Of a stretch of 64,000 nt of DNA, positions 34,152-42,386 are shown piece by piece (position 1 is the first letter of the stretch; each line of letters opens with the position of its first letter). The position numbers and the translations under genes are program-made. The stretch covers positions 19,458 through 83,457 of the forward strand of contig NZ_JAOQJL010000015.1 of NCBI RefSeq assembly GCF_025566965.1, given 5' to 3'. The notes beneath the pieces were generated by a model that searched no databases, was not told where the DNA came from, and saw nothing but the letters and a program-made list of their open reading frames with translations. This stretch comes from Blautia_A ammoniilytica. GTDB lineage: Bacteria; Bacillota; Clostridia; Lachnospirales; Lachnospiraceae.

Positions 34152-34349
34152 TTACTGTACAAACTCAACCGTTTTCCCAAGGAAAGTCCCCTTTGCCTTA
34201 ATCGCTATGCAGTTCGGTAAATCATACATTGGTATTATATCGTATTCCTTTCCTGCAATCCTATATTTCCTATAGGGGGCTTGAGATAAAGAATCCAATT
34301 TCAATACAGAATATTCTTTTACGTGAAATTCATCAATAACTGTACTCAT
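34152..34349 (-). CDS. Candidate immunity/partner protein of the MuF toxin (65 aa)
   Basis: A 65-aa protein (MSTVIDEFHVKEYSVLKLDS, YRKYRIAGKEYDIIPMYDLPN, FLGKTVEFV) located 4 bases after the stop of the toxin-like MuF gene on the same strand. A small gene right after a polymorphic toxin gene is the usual place of its immunity protein. The compact beta-rich fold with conserved YDIIP-MYDLPNCIAI would fit. There is no direct evidence for binding. Confidence 0.55.
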   Translation of the reverse strand: MSTVIDEFHVKEYSVLKLDSLSQAPYRKYRIAGKEYDIIPMYDLPNCIAIKAKGTFLGKTVEFVQ

Positions 34350-34353
34350 ATTC

Positions 34354-36969
34354 TTATTCCTCCATTATCTCTTTTAACTGTTTCTGATATGACATAAGTT
34401 GCTTTTTTGTCAATTCAATTTCATTCCTTGGAATCTTATATTTTTCGGCATTGTCCAGCAGGTACTGCTTAGCATCTATTTCATTTAATACACTACGAAG
34501 AGGCTCTGGTTTATCATTATTCATTTTGTTTAGATTCTGTTCAAAATGATGTGTTTCCTCTAACACCTCACTGATACATACATCTTTACGAAAAACAAGT
34601 ACATCACCTATATTAGATGCCGCTGCACCCACTTTAGCAAGATGTTCTTCGGCTTCCTCTGTTCCTCTGATGATGACTGCACCTTTCTTTCTTGCCGGTA
34701 TCGTCAAATCATCAAATGTTTTATCATTGATGAACTTAAAACCTTCCCTTGTATCAGAAAGTTTTCTTTCCATTTCAATTATATCATCACTCACAGTATT
34801 TGCAACACTTTTCACACCTGCCTTTCTTTCTGCTTCGTCAATAATTTTCGCTATACGGTCTGGTATTTTTTCTCCTTTTTCCTTAGCAAGAAAACCTTCT
34901 GCAAATGTTTCATACGGACTCTCTGTAGCATATTTGCTTATCTTTGCTGCTTCTATCTTTGCATTTGCAGAATACCGTGAATTGATATCATATTTCCAAT
35001 CACCATTAATAAGTTTGCCCCCTAAATCCTTTGCACCAAATACACCTGATTTCTGGACATAGTCCATATTAGCATGTCTGTGTATGAAATGACCATATTC
35101 ATGTGTCAATGTATCCATGAGGTTCTCTCTGACTGCCATACGCTGTGTATTCAACTCGATTTCTGCCGTAACCTTATTAAGAATGGCCTTTTCTCTTTCA
35201 TATCCCTTTATGTTTTTATCTGATAATATCTTTTCTGCATTCTTTAGTCTCTCCTTCTGGATCTTAACAATTCCGCTCTTCTCTCTGTACTCTATAAGAG
35301 AATCTTCGGATTTCTTAACCACATCAGCATATTTATTAATATCATTGAATCTATTAGATATATATATCTTATCGTCCAGCCAATTATATGCAACTGTGGC
35401 ATCAGGCACTTTTGACGGATTATATACAACGCCTTTTGGCATAATGCCATATTTGTCCTTAAGCTTAGTTAATGCATCTTCCAATGCATCAACTGTATCA
35501 GGTGTCATTTTCTTGGATAACTTTATTTCCTCAACTATGCCAGCTTTAAGTATTCTCTTTTCAGCTTCATTCTTATAAGCCTCCTGCTTATCAAGCATAT
35601 TGTTATTAAGAACTTCTACCTGCTCCTGCAGCTTCTTTCTTTCAGTAGCAGATTGCCTTAATATTCTCATATCTTCATTAGTGCCAGTTCCGTCAATATA
35701 CACTTTCTTTTCAAGAATCTTTTCTTTCTCAAGGCTATCTCTGATCTGTGCACTAATATCTTGGATCTGGGAATTAAGACCGTTGATTTCTGACTTTGTA
35801 CCTTCTTTATCAAACACAGAATGCTGTTTTTTCCACTCTGCCCTTCTCTGGCTAATTTTATCCTGGTACTCTAAATCATTTCTAAGGCTTTGAGCTGAAT
35901 TTTTCCAAAGCTCCCTCCTGGCAGCGTATGTTTTTTTATTCTCCGGATCCAATGAATACTCTGCCAGTCTCCCGAACCGCTTTTCCTGTCGGGCTGCATA
36001 CTGCTGCTTTGCTTCCTGCCGTGCCTGATCAGCCAGATCATTCAGTTCATCCCTGGTGTACTTATTGTCCGGCGGTTCACTGATACCTTCAAAGTAGGTG
36101 CTGTGATGATCCTGGCATCTTGGATGGTACAGCCCGGCAGCTATGGCACTGGACATCAGAGGATACCGGATCCCCGTTACAGGAGATTTTCCAGATTTGG
36201 GACCTCCGCTCCACACATCATCAATCAGGACTTTCCCAACAAAGGGCAGGCACTTGGGACAGGGACTTCCCCTTTTGTTCATAATCACTGTACAGATTCC
36301 CCATTCCTGGCGTTTCTGTCCTTCTCCTTGTAGGTAGGCCCTTTTACTGGCTGTACGGATTGCCATATCTGCATAATCAGCAATCGTATGGCGGGCACCA
36401 TTGGCATACTGGATGCAGTTAAGGCCTGCGGAAAGAAAGTCTTTCGTAGCCATATCTACGGCTTTCTCGTAAGTACCAGCACCACTATTTGCATACATCT
36501 GAGCGTTGAAGATGATCTTCCGGTACTGGTCATTTGCCATACGGAGAACCGCAGCTTCTGCAGACTGCATATCGTTCTGGGTTGCGTCGATCAGCGCATT
36601 CAGCTTGCGGTCATTGACTTTAAAGAACTCTGCCGTACCACCCCTGACTGCCTGTTTTGCAGGGAAGCCTTTCCGGATCGCATCCAGGATCTTTGTTTCC
36701 TGTGCCATGCCGCCTTCTGTTTTAGCAGCCTGGATCAGTCCAGCGATCTTTGAATTGATCGCCTGAAACTGTTTTCCAAACTTTTGGTTGTCATGCCGGT
36801 ACTTTTCCAGTGAATGGATCATCTCTGCCTGCCACATTGACCACTGCTGAGCTTCTCCCATTTCCTCCACTTTGTGCCGCTGCATGTTCCGGATCATGGA
36901 AGATATAAGCTCATTTTCTATAGCTTCAAAAGCAGCTCCAATGTCGTAGACGGTGTTAAGCTTAGGCAT
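34354..36969 (-). CDS. MuF-type minor capsid protein with metallopeptidase and toxin-like C-terminus
   Basis: An 871-aa multi-domain protein after the portal gene. Residues ~1-330 are the Phage_min_cap2 (MuF-like) head morphogenesis domain, including RGSPCPKCLPFVGKV and YPLMSSAIAAGLYHPRCQDH. Residues ~350-480 are charged coiled coil. Residues ~480-720 form a zinc peptidase: HEYGH at 623-627 with a third ligand candidate Glu at ~687 (YETFAEGF). Residues ~740-871 form a further domain with LEETHHFEQN (~804) and NEIDAKQYLLDNAEKY. Such extended MuF proteins are carried in the capsid as polymorphic toxins (known class). The peptidase could be the release protease or the toxin itself. The usual family length is 300-400 aa. 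Confidence 0.8.
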   Translation of the reverse strand: MPKLNTVYDIGAAFEAIENELISSMIRNMQRHKVEEMGEAQQWSMWQAEMIHSLEKYRHDNQKFGKQFQAINSKIAGLIQAAKTEGGMAQETKILDAIRKGFPAKQAVRGGTAEFFKVNDRKLNALIDATQNDMQSAEAAVLRMANDQYRKIIFNAQMYANSGAGTYEKAVDMATKDFLSAGLNCIQYANGARHTIADYADMAIRTASKRAYLQGEGQKRQEWGICTVIMNKRGSPCPKCLPFVGKVLIDDVWSGGPKSGKSPVTGIRYPLMSSAIAAGLYHPRCQDHHSTYFEGISEPPDNKYTRDELNDLADQARQEAKQQYAARQEKRFGRLAEYSLDPENKKTYAARRELWKNSAQSLRNDLEYQDKISQRRAEWKKQHSVFDKEGTKSEINGLNSQIQDISAQIRDSLEKEKILEKKVYIDGTGTNEDMRILRQSATERKKLQEQVEVLNNNMLDKQEAYKNEAEKRILKAGIVEEIKLSKKMTPDTVDALEDALTKLKDKYGIMPKGVVYNPSKVPDATVAYNWLDDKIYISNRFNDINKYADVVKKSEDSLIEYREKSGIVKIQKERLKNAEKILSDKNIKGYEREKAILNKVTAEIELNTQRMAVRENLMDTLTHEYGHFIHRHANMDYVQKSGVFGAKDLGGKLINGDWKYDINSRYSANAKIEAAKISKYATESPYETFAEGFLAKEKGEKIPDRIAKIIDEAERKAGVKSVANTVSDDIIEMERKLSDTREGFKFINDKTFDDLTIPARKKGAVIIRGTEEAEEHLAKVGAAASNIGDVLVFRKDVCISEVLEETHHFEQNLNKMNNDKPEPLRSVLNEIDAKQYLLDNAEKYKIPRNEIELTKKQLMSYQKQLKEIMEE

Positions 36970-37159
36970 CTGTGATTACCTGCTTTCGAATGTTTGTAGC
37001 AATTCTTGCACATCTCGCCCTTTGCGTACAACGAATATTTGTACAATATTTGACCTGTTCTGTAAGGCTTGAGCAATCTATCTTCTCCACTTCTGGTTCG
37101 AAGTCTGGACAATAACTACAGAATTCCTGGAGCAACAGTGTAAATCCTGGAACATTCAT
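36962..37159 (-). CDS. Small Cys-rich phage protein (65 aa)
   Basis: MNVPGFTLLLQEFCSYCPDF...IDC then YCTNIRCTQRARCARIATNI: eight cysteines, probably zinc-binding. It lies between portal and MuF genes and overlaps MuF by 8 bases. Start 37159 follows GGAGGTGA. Unrecognised family, common in this phage group. Confidence 0.65.
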   Translation of the reverse strand: MNVPGFTLLLQEFCSYCPDFEPEVEKIDCSSLTEQVKYCTNIRCTQRARCARIATNIRKQVITDA

Positions 37160-37164
37160 CTGGA

Positions 37165-37386
37165 TCACCTCCCATTTGACCACACCTTAAAGCCCTGTAA
37201 CTTAAACTGCCGTGTCAGTTCCTTGAGTTTTGTTTTGCTTTCACAGACGTCCCTTCGGAGTTCTGCATAATCAGATTTCTCTACTGCGTAAACTCCAAAC
37301 GGTACCTGCTCTTTTGCTACCTCAAGAAGCCCCTGGTATTCCTTCCGGCTCATCTGGTACATTCTTGATCCCACTTTTACTTTCAT
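37165..37386 (-). CDS. Small phage protein overlapping the portal gene (73 aa)
   Basis: MKVKVGSRMYQMSRKEYQGL, VYAVEKSDYAELRRDVC and a basic C-terminus. It starts within the portal's last codons (65-base overlap) after GGAGGTGG, in another frame. The ATG at 37392 is an alternative start. Function unknown. Confidence 0.6.
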   Translation of the reverse strand: MKVKVGSRMYQMSRKEYQGLLEVAKEQVPFGVYAVEKSDYAELRRDVCESKTKLKELTRQFKLQGFKVWSNGR

Positions 37387-38887
37387 CACCATCTCCACCT
37401 CCCAGATCTGTCTGGAAATCACCAGCTGTTAGGTTCACCCCTGGCTCAGCCATATCCTGTATGCCCTGCTCTGCTTTCAGTCTGGCGATTTCTTCATTCT
37501 TGCAGTGCTCATCCAGGGTATCCCCATACAGTTCTTCCACACACCGCTCAATGCTCATGATTCCGCCCTGCTTTGCCTTGGCCACTGTTTCAACCTGGCT
37601 TTCAAATGATGGGTTTGCATACTCTCCAAATGGAACATTGACCTTTACTTCTTCAATGCCCTTATTGTGTAAAATGTTGTCAGCGTTGATACACATTGAG
37701 ACAACTCCCGGAAGGGTTTCCTGAAGTGCCTTTACGATTGCACTTCTGGTGTACAATGTTGTTTTTTCCTTTTCACGCTGTGCCTCAGCATTGTCCAGTT
37801 TCTTTACGTCAATCCCTAATGTGGAAGGACTAATCACCCCCTGCAGGCACAGATCCAGAGCTGTTATATACGATGCCATATAGCTGTCATGCGGAATTGC
37901 TGGCTGATCAGTAATGACCTGATTCTTCTGGCCTTCTCGCATATCCCCGTCTGCTGCAAAGTAACGATTGTCAAACGGGTTTGGTTTTATTAGCATACCT
38001 GTTTCTGGATCATGTGGTACCAGGCATTCCGGGATATAAGTCTTTGCTCTGCCAGCTCTCAACGCATCCATCCACTGTGACCATGTTTCGTCCAGTGAAT
38101 CATAGCTGTCGAGCTTGCCATCAAAGATGCTTCCGCCTCTACCCTCATAACGGGATGATTCGTAGATCATGAACGGTTCAGCCAGCATAATCGAATTATC
38201 AAACGAGATATCTATCAGATTCTCAGTTACTTTGATAGACTTAATGTCAACCAGCTTATTATCCAGATACAGTTCGTTAATGATGTATCCATAGCCATAA
38301 CGCTCATTCAGGACGTACACTTTTCCCTTTTCCTTATATGGTGTTTTAAACACAATCTCCCGGATCCGGTCTCTCTGGTAAACGAATTCAACTCTTTCGC
38401 CCGGATACCATTCAAGAATCGGATAATCACTGATCGTAGTATCTATAGCAACTTTAAAAGCGCCATCTCCGATAAACAGTGTTTCTTTGAGGGCGCTTTC
38501 AATCTTTTTGTAAAACTTATTGTCTTTCTCAATCTCTTTCCATAGCTGCTCCTGTGCCGGCTGTTCGAATTCAAATTCGTTCATGGCCGGGAGGACTACA
38601 AAAGAGAGCACCTTAACTGTCAGTCCCGGAAGACCGGTATGGATCTTTCTCATGTCCATTCCAGCTGTTGATTTGCTTGCCCAGAATTTATTCCTGTCTG
38701 CAAATTCCGCATTCTGCTGATAGATCTGTTCGAGCTCATTGCCATCTCCCCTGTACCAGATACGATTTAGAATCGCATGTCCTTCAAAATCCATCATTTC
38801 ATTGATCTGAAAGTTAAAAGGATTTGCCGGAAGAACGTTCAGCCAGCTCCTAACAGTCTTTTTTATGTTTTCATTTAATTTATCCAT
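37322..38887 (-). CDS. Phage portal protein
   Basis: A 521-aa portal of the SPP1 gp6 type that forms the dodecameric DNA gate. Recognised from MDFEGHAILNRIWYRGDGNELEQ at the N-terminus, the GLPGLTVKVLSFVV core and QREKEKTTLYTRSAIVKALQETL near the C-terminus. The start at 38887 overlaps the terminase stop (ATGGATAA). A longer frame to 38923 lacks a ribosome site. The acidic Gly-rich C-terminus (GGGDGDESKSG) is typical. Confidence 0.9.
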   Translation of the reverse strand: MDKLNENIKKTVRSWLNVLPANPFNFQINEMMDFEGHAILNRIWYRGDGNELEQIYQQNAEFADRNKFWASKSTAGMDMRKIHTGLPGLTVKVLSFVVLPAMNEFEFEQPAQEQLWKEIEKDNKFYKKIESALKETLFIGDGAFKVAIDTTISDYPILEWYPGERVEFVYQRDRIREIVFKTPYKEKGKVYVLNERYGYGYIINELYLDNKLVDIKSIKVTENLIDISFDNSIMLAEPFMIYESSRYEGRGGSIFDGKLDSYDSLDETWSQWMDALRAGRAKTYIPECLVPHDPETGMLIKPNPFDNRYFAADGDMREGQKNQVITDQPAIPHDSYMASYITALDLCLQGVISPSTLGIDVKKLDNAEAQREKEKTTLYTRSAIVKALQETLPGVVSMCINADNILHNKGIEEVKVNVPFGEYANPSFESQVETVAKAKQGGIMSIERCVEELYGDTLDEHCKNEEIARLKAEQGIQDMAEPGVNLTAGDFQTDLGGGDGDESKSGIKNVPDEPEGIPGAS

Positions 38888-40262
38888 CCATTTCACCTTT
38901 TCGCTCCTCCGCCTCAAATCCAATCATGTTGCGGTACGGAATCCATCCGTACTGCTGAGAGTTGATTGTATGATCGTTCTTGTCTTCCGGTTCATCTTTA
39001 TCCTCAGCCCAGGAGTACTTCTCCATTTCCGCTATGTGATTGGTGCATGTGTCTAATACCAGATAGCAGCCCTGTTGAATCCATCCAAGCTGCAGCTTGA
39101 TTCTATCTAGTATTGTTACTTTCTTATATGATTCTACAAAATTATAAATACAGCCGTGAAGTCTCTTATACTTTCGCAGTTCTGTGATTGTCGCCGCATC
39201 TGCACAATCAATAAATGTTTCTTTGGCAAAGCCCCAGTCATTACGGCACCTTTCCAAAAATTCTATAAACTTTACAGCTGTATCTGATGGTGCAAGTGGC
39301 TGATCCAGGTCTTTGTTGCTGTATACTTTTTCAGCAAGTGTGATCAGTTTCCTATCTTCCGTGATTCCCTGAAACATCATTGCAATTGTGTCCGGGGATT
39401 TCGAAGAATACGATGTATCAAGCCCGCAGGTAAACTTTTTGAACTTTAGCTTTCCTGCTGCCATCTGGGTCCTCACCCACTTCTCTGATACAACGTGCTT
39501 CTTTCTGCTGAAATTTGGGAACACCAGTCCAGTTGCTTTTCCTCTCAGACCCTCAATCTTGTTCTTATAGATCTTGGTGCCTTTTGGGGTGTTCTGGATG
39601 ATCTGCCGTTTCTTCGCTTCCGGAAGTCCGGCATTATCGTCAAAAGAAAAGAACCAGTGGACCCAACCGGGCTTTGGTTCTTCTTTCAATTCGTCTTTAA
39701 TTTCCTGTGGAGTGCTGTCTGCCCATTCTGGGAGTGGTCTGCTGCAGTTGATGTATTCTTTGTATACATCCAGGCTTGGATCATCTGGATTGAGCGTAGC
39801 CATCAGATAATCACAGCGCATGGATGCCTCACGGACAAAATCAATATCCGCTGTATTGATCTCATCAATGTACAGACAACCGTACTGGCCACCAAGAGCA
39901 TCCTTCCACTTGCGCTTGTTGCCATAGCCAACCACAAAGATGATCTTATCACCGCCAGACGTATGGAACAGGATGTGCGGCATCTTGTACTCACCGGATC
40001 CGTTGCCCTTGTACTCCACCAATACGCCAAAATCATCCAGGATACCAAGGTCCTTCTGGATGATGTTCTTCTCAGCTGCTCCTGTGTCATCAGCTGCCAG
40101 AATATGCAGCTTCTTAGGTGATTCCGCTACTTTCAACATAAACTTAAACAGGCCGACAGTTGTTTTTCCGGCCGCTGTAGTCCCTTCAAGAAATTCAACC
40201 GGGGCATTGCATCTAAGGAATGCTTTATATTTCTCTGAAAGTACCAGACGTTCTGTGCTCAC
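38880..40262 (-). CDS. Terminase large subunit
   Basis: A 460-aa packaging ATPase/nuclease of the PBSX/SPP1-like group. Walker A is GTTAAGKT at residues 27-34, Walker B is CLYIDEIN near residue 131, and the RNase H-like nuclease begins with CGLDTSYSSK (about 282). The C-terminal Asp residues are present (DCADAAT). It pumps DNA into the prohead through the portal. The start overlaps the terS stop (shared base 40262). Confidence 0.92.
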   Translation of the reverse strand: MSTERLVLSEKYKAFLRCNAPVEFLEGTTAAGKTTVGLFKFMLKVAESPKKLHILAADDTGAAEKNIIQKDLGILDDFGVLVEYKGNGSGEYKMPHILFHTSGGDKIIFVVGYGNKRKWKDALGGQYGCLYIDEINTADIDFVREASMRCDYLMATLNPDDPSLDVYKEYINCSRPLPEWADSTPQEIKDELKEEPKPGWVHWFFSFDDNAGLPEAKKRQIIQNTPKGTKIYKNKIEGLRGKATGLVFPNFSRKKHVVSEKWVRTQMAAGKLKFKKFTCGLDTSYSSKSPDTIAMMFQGITEDRKLITLAEKVYSNKDLDQPLAPSDTAVKFIEFLERCRNDWGFAKETFIDCADAATITELRKYKRLHGCIYNFVESYKKVTILDRIKLQLGWIQQGCYLVLDTCTNHIAEMEKYSWAEDKDEPEDKNDHTINSQQYGWIPYRNMIGFEAEERKGEMDG

Positions 40263-40765
40263 TACCCACCACCACGCAGCTGTTCCAGGATATCTCCCAG
40301 TTTCTTTTTCTCATCTTCCAGACCAGAGACTTCAACCTTATCCTTAAACATTCCAAGGTGCCGTCCAAGTAACTCAAGCGCCTTTTCCTTGTCATTTAAC
40401 TTTAATTCAATGCCAAACTTACCTTCTTTGATTCCGGCAATAGCCCTGATCTGCTGTTCATCGAGTGTGTCTGTATCTTTGATTCTGACGCATTCTCCTT
40501 TTATTTCTGCATAGTCTGTAGCTTTTGCAAAAGCAATAGCAGCTAATTCTTCCAGTACTCTGTCCTGAGTGATCTCAGTTCGTTTCTGGCGCTCTTCCAT
40601 CCGCTCCTGGATATATGCCGCAACCTTGACATTTCTCAACATCCTGCTGCCAGCCTGGGCTGCTGTTTCATCCTTTTTCACAGACGGATACGCCACCTTG
40701 TAAGCCCTTGTGGCATTTAGGTCAATCAGGTACTCATCCGCAAAAATTTTCTGTTTTTCTGTCAC
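40262..40765 (-). CDS. Terminase small subunit
   Basis: A 167-aa DNA-recognition subunit: MTEKQKIFADEYLIDLNATRAYKVAYPSVKKDETAAQAGSR-like N-terminal helix-turn-helix, and RTEITQDRVLEELAAIAFAKATDYAE in the middle are the Terminase_2 pattern. It selects phage DNA (pac/cos site) and recruits TerL. It is the first gene of the packaging operon, just downstream of the phage tRNA. Confidence 0.93.
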   Translation of the reverse strand: MTEKQKIFADEYLIDLNATRAYKVAYPSVKKDETAAQAGSRMLRNVKVAAYIQERMEERQKRTEITQDRVLEELAAIAFAKATDYAEIKGECVRIKDTDTLDEQQIRAIAGIKEGKFGIELKLNDKEKALELLGRHLGMFKDKVEVSGLEDEKKKLGDILEQLRGGG

Positions 40766-40798
40766 TTAGGCTCACCTTCTTTCAAAAAATGTATATAA

Positions 40799-40826
40799 AA
40801 AGACACCCAGTGGGCAACTGGATGTC
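40799..40826 (-). terminator. Terminator between tRNA-Ile and terS
   Basis: Minus strand GACATCCAGT-TGCCC-ACTGGGTGTC followed by TTTTTATA. It would end the short tRNA transcript from the 41033-41063 promoter and attenuate late transcription. Confidence 0.75.
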
Positions 40827-40872
40827 ATCAAAAAGAGCGCTGTTACGGCTTTATATCGGCGCCGCCACCGAA

Positions 40873-40944
40873 TCGGAACAGATAGAATCGAACTACCGCC
40901 ACACTGGATATAAGCCAGTTGCTCTACCACTACGCTATGTTCCG
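40873..40944 (-). tRNA. Phage tRNA-Ile (anticodon TAT)
   Basis: 72-nt cloverleaf: acceptor CGGAACA/TGTTCCG with discriminator A, anticodon arm ACTGG-CTTATAT-CCAGT, T arm GGTAG-TTCGATT-CTATC (one G-U pair), D arm GCG...GC. The anticodon TAT at positions 34-36 reads AUA codons. It sits inside the phage between the late regulator and terS, with a dedicated promoter and terminator, so it is a phage gene rather than a host tRNA. Confidence 0.82.
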
Positions 40945-41032
40945 GCAAATCAACCGCCAGGCTGTAGCACCCGGCGGCCGTCTTTACGTGAGGGGTGTGC
41001 TTCCGGCCTTATGAGCCTTCGGCTTCATTGTT

Positions 41033-41063
41033 ATTATAAAACGAATAATCCGAATAAAACGAA
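41033..41063 (-). promoter_or_regulatory. Candidate late promoter with direct repeats
   Basis: Minus strand two copies of TTCGTTTTAT (41063-41054 and 41045-41036) spaced 18 bp apart. The second runs into TATAAT (41038-41033), the -10. The -35 would fall in the first repeat and is not consensus, which suggests activator dependence. It lies downstream of the regulator gene at 41070-41492 and upstream of the tRNA and late genes. Confidence 0.5.
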
Positions 41064-41069
41064 CTTTTT

Positions 41070-41492
41070 TTATTTTATGCCTTGATCTTTTAAAAATTTA
41101 TCCCTGATCATAAGCCTTGGATAGTCCGGGCTCTGTGAAAACCCAGTCTTGGTAGCAATCTTATCCCATGACATCCCATCCCGGTAAAACATCTTGAACA
41201 CACATCTGGTCTGACCATCTGGGATATCGTCAATCCATTTCTCCACAGCTTCGGCCTGTACCTTTTTCTGGTTCAGCGTCCTCTTCCGGCGGTTATATTT
41301 CTCACAGTCAAAGCCCACTACCGTCTCCGGCTTCTTGGATCCGTTCTTTCCATTCAGGATCACGCTGTTCCCCATGCCTTTGTCTGTCAGCCATAGTTCC
41401 CGAAGCTCATACTCAAGAATTGGGATCTCCCTTTTTATTTTTCGGTAGTTGTCCAGGAGTTCCCTGGTTATCCTGACTTCCACTGCTGCCAC
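41070..41492 (-). CDS. Putative late-gene transcription regulator (140 aa)
   Basis: The N-terminal part is helical and charged; the C-terminal part (YRDGMSWDKIATKTGFSQSPDYPRLMI) is a sigma-70 region 4-like helix-turn-helix, as in RinA/ArpU-type phage late regulators. It is the last gene before the packaging operon, the standard place for such a regulator. I infer that it acts on the repeat promoter next to its stop codon. It overlaps the previous gene by 80 bases in another frame. Confidence 0.65.
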   Translation of the reverse strand: MAAVEVRITRELLDNYRKIKREIPILEYELRELWLTDKGMGNSVILNGKNGSKKPETVVGFDCEKYNRRKRTLNQKKVQAEAVEKWIDDIPDGQTRCVFKMFYRDGMSWDKIATKTGFSQSPDYPRLMIRDKFLKDQGIK

Positions 41493-41631
41493 CTCCTACA
41501 CGCTGCTCATACTTATGTATCCGCTTCATGATTGCCGGTTCTGATCTGGCATCCTCCAGGAGCTTCCTTGCCTTGTCCGGGTTCATGCTAAATTCTTTGG
41601 CAACCTGCAGCACTCTCTTTTCATCAAGCAT
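41413..41631 (-). CDS. Small phage protein (72 aa)
   Basis: MLDEKRVLQVAKEFSMNPDK with a Gly/Ser/Gln-rich, low-complexity tail (GGGSSGSQDNQGTPGQLPK). Start at 41631 follows GGAGGTG. The helical front part may be a DNA-binding wing; not recognised. It overlaps the genes on both sides. Confidence 0.55.
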   Translation of the reverse strand: MLDEKRVLQVAKEFSMNPDKARKLLEDARSEPAIMKRIHKYEQRVGGGSSGSQDNQGTPGQLPKNKKGDPNS

Positions 41632-41821
41632 CCGGCACCTCCACTTCTGGCCATTCAGCCGGATCGTAATCACTCCGATCAAAATATTCTTCGCATACTT
41701 CCTGAATAGCACAATCAAGGCAATGTCTAGTGCCACAGTACCGTTTAATTGTATTTATTGCCTCAGCAGCTTCCTGGTCTGTTACTTCTTTCTGCTCCAC
41801 ACTAACAATCTCAATCATCAT
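41624..41821 (-). CDS. Small Cys-containing phage protein (65 aa)
   Basis: Starts MMIEIVSVEQKEVTDQEAAE; YCGTRHCLDCAIQEVC is a zinc-binding-like cluster, followed by an acidic tail. Start ATG 41821 after AGAGGTGA (a GTG at 41827 is the alternative). Unknown function, typical of early phage operons. Confidence 0.6.
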   Translation of the reverse strand: MMIEIVSVEQKEVTDQEAAEAINTIKRYCGTRHCLDCAIQEVCEEYFDRSDYDPAEWPEVEVPDA

Positions 41822-41835
41822 GCTCACCTCTGTTT

Positions 41836-41916
41836 CTAATCATGCAGGAGCCAGGCAATCACGCCAAAAGCTCCGATCAGCACGCCAACACCCATTGCAA
41901 CGATTACGTCTATCAT
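41836..41916 (-). CDS. Tiny membrane peptide (26 aa)
   Basis: MIDVIVAMGVGVLIGAFGVI followed by AWLLHD: a single transmembrane helix with AGAGGTGAGAC before its ATG at 41916. The spacing and overlap with the next gene (stop/start overlap at 41913-41916) argue that it is translated. Function unknown. Confidence 0.5.
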   Translation of the reverse strand: MIDVIVAMGVGVLIGAFGVIAWLLHD

Positions 41917-42224
41917 TGTCTCACCTCTTTCAGATGCTCAATAATCTGTGTCATACTCTTTTTGCAGTCTGCGAATCTCTTCCAATCACCTTCCAGAAGA
42001 TAGTATTCTGTGGTAACGTAATAGCCGCCGCGCTCGTCTTTCTCCCACCAGTCATCACCTTTTGTATGTTCGGTTTCTTTGACGATGATCATTGTATTGT
42101 CCGGAAGCGGACAAGAATAATACTTTTCGCTTATTTCTGGCACAGCAAGCCACAAGTTCCATCCTGTATATTTGCCCAGAAACTCTTTGCGTTTCTGATT
42201 ATTTGTTAATTCGTTCAGCGTCAT
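41913..42224 (-). CDS. Phage protein (103 aa), unknown
   Basis: Begins MTLNELTNNQKRKEFLGKYTGWNLW and contains PLPDNTMIIVKETEHTKGD and GGYYVTTEYYLLEG. It is a soluble, aromatic-rich protein of a kind often seen in phage early operons; no family recognised. Its ATG overlaps the stop of the 53-aa gene (ATGA). Confidence 0.6.
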   Translation of the reverse strand: MTLNELTNNQKRKEFLGKYTGWNLWLAVPEISEKYYSCPLPDNTMIIVKETEHTKGDDWWEKDERGGYYVTTEYYLLEGDWKRFADCKKSMTQIIEHLKEVRQ

Positions 42225-42382
42225 TTCCTCGCCTCCCAGCTCCTGCACTCCATGCAGCGGATCTTACTGCTACATAAGGTGCTTTTTATCATTGACAGCC
42301 TCGGACAGGTCGGGTGAACGTATACGATCAGCTCACCTACTCTGCTGGTACTGTGTTTACAGGTTTTGTATTTTTCCTCCAT
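42221..42382 (-). CDS. Small Cys-rich phage protein (53 aa)
   Basis: MEEKYKTCKHSTSRVGELIVYVHP followed by TCPRLSMIKSTLCSSKIRCMECRSWEAR: six cysteines, likely zinc-binding. The ATG at 42382 follows GGAGCTGAGG, and the stop is coupled to the next gene by ATGA. Function unknown. Confidence 0.6.
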   Translation of the reverse strand: MEEKYKTCKHSTSRVGELIVYVHPTCPRLSMIKSTLCSSKIRCMECRSWEARK

Positions 42383-42386
42383 AGCC

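Noticed and set aside
40840..40872. Second phage tRNA next to tRNA-Ile
   Set aside because: The GGCGGCGCC-like sequence has no T arm or anticodon arm that pairs.
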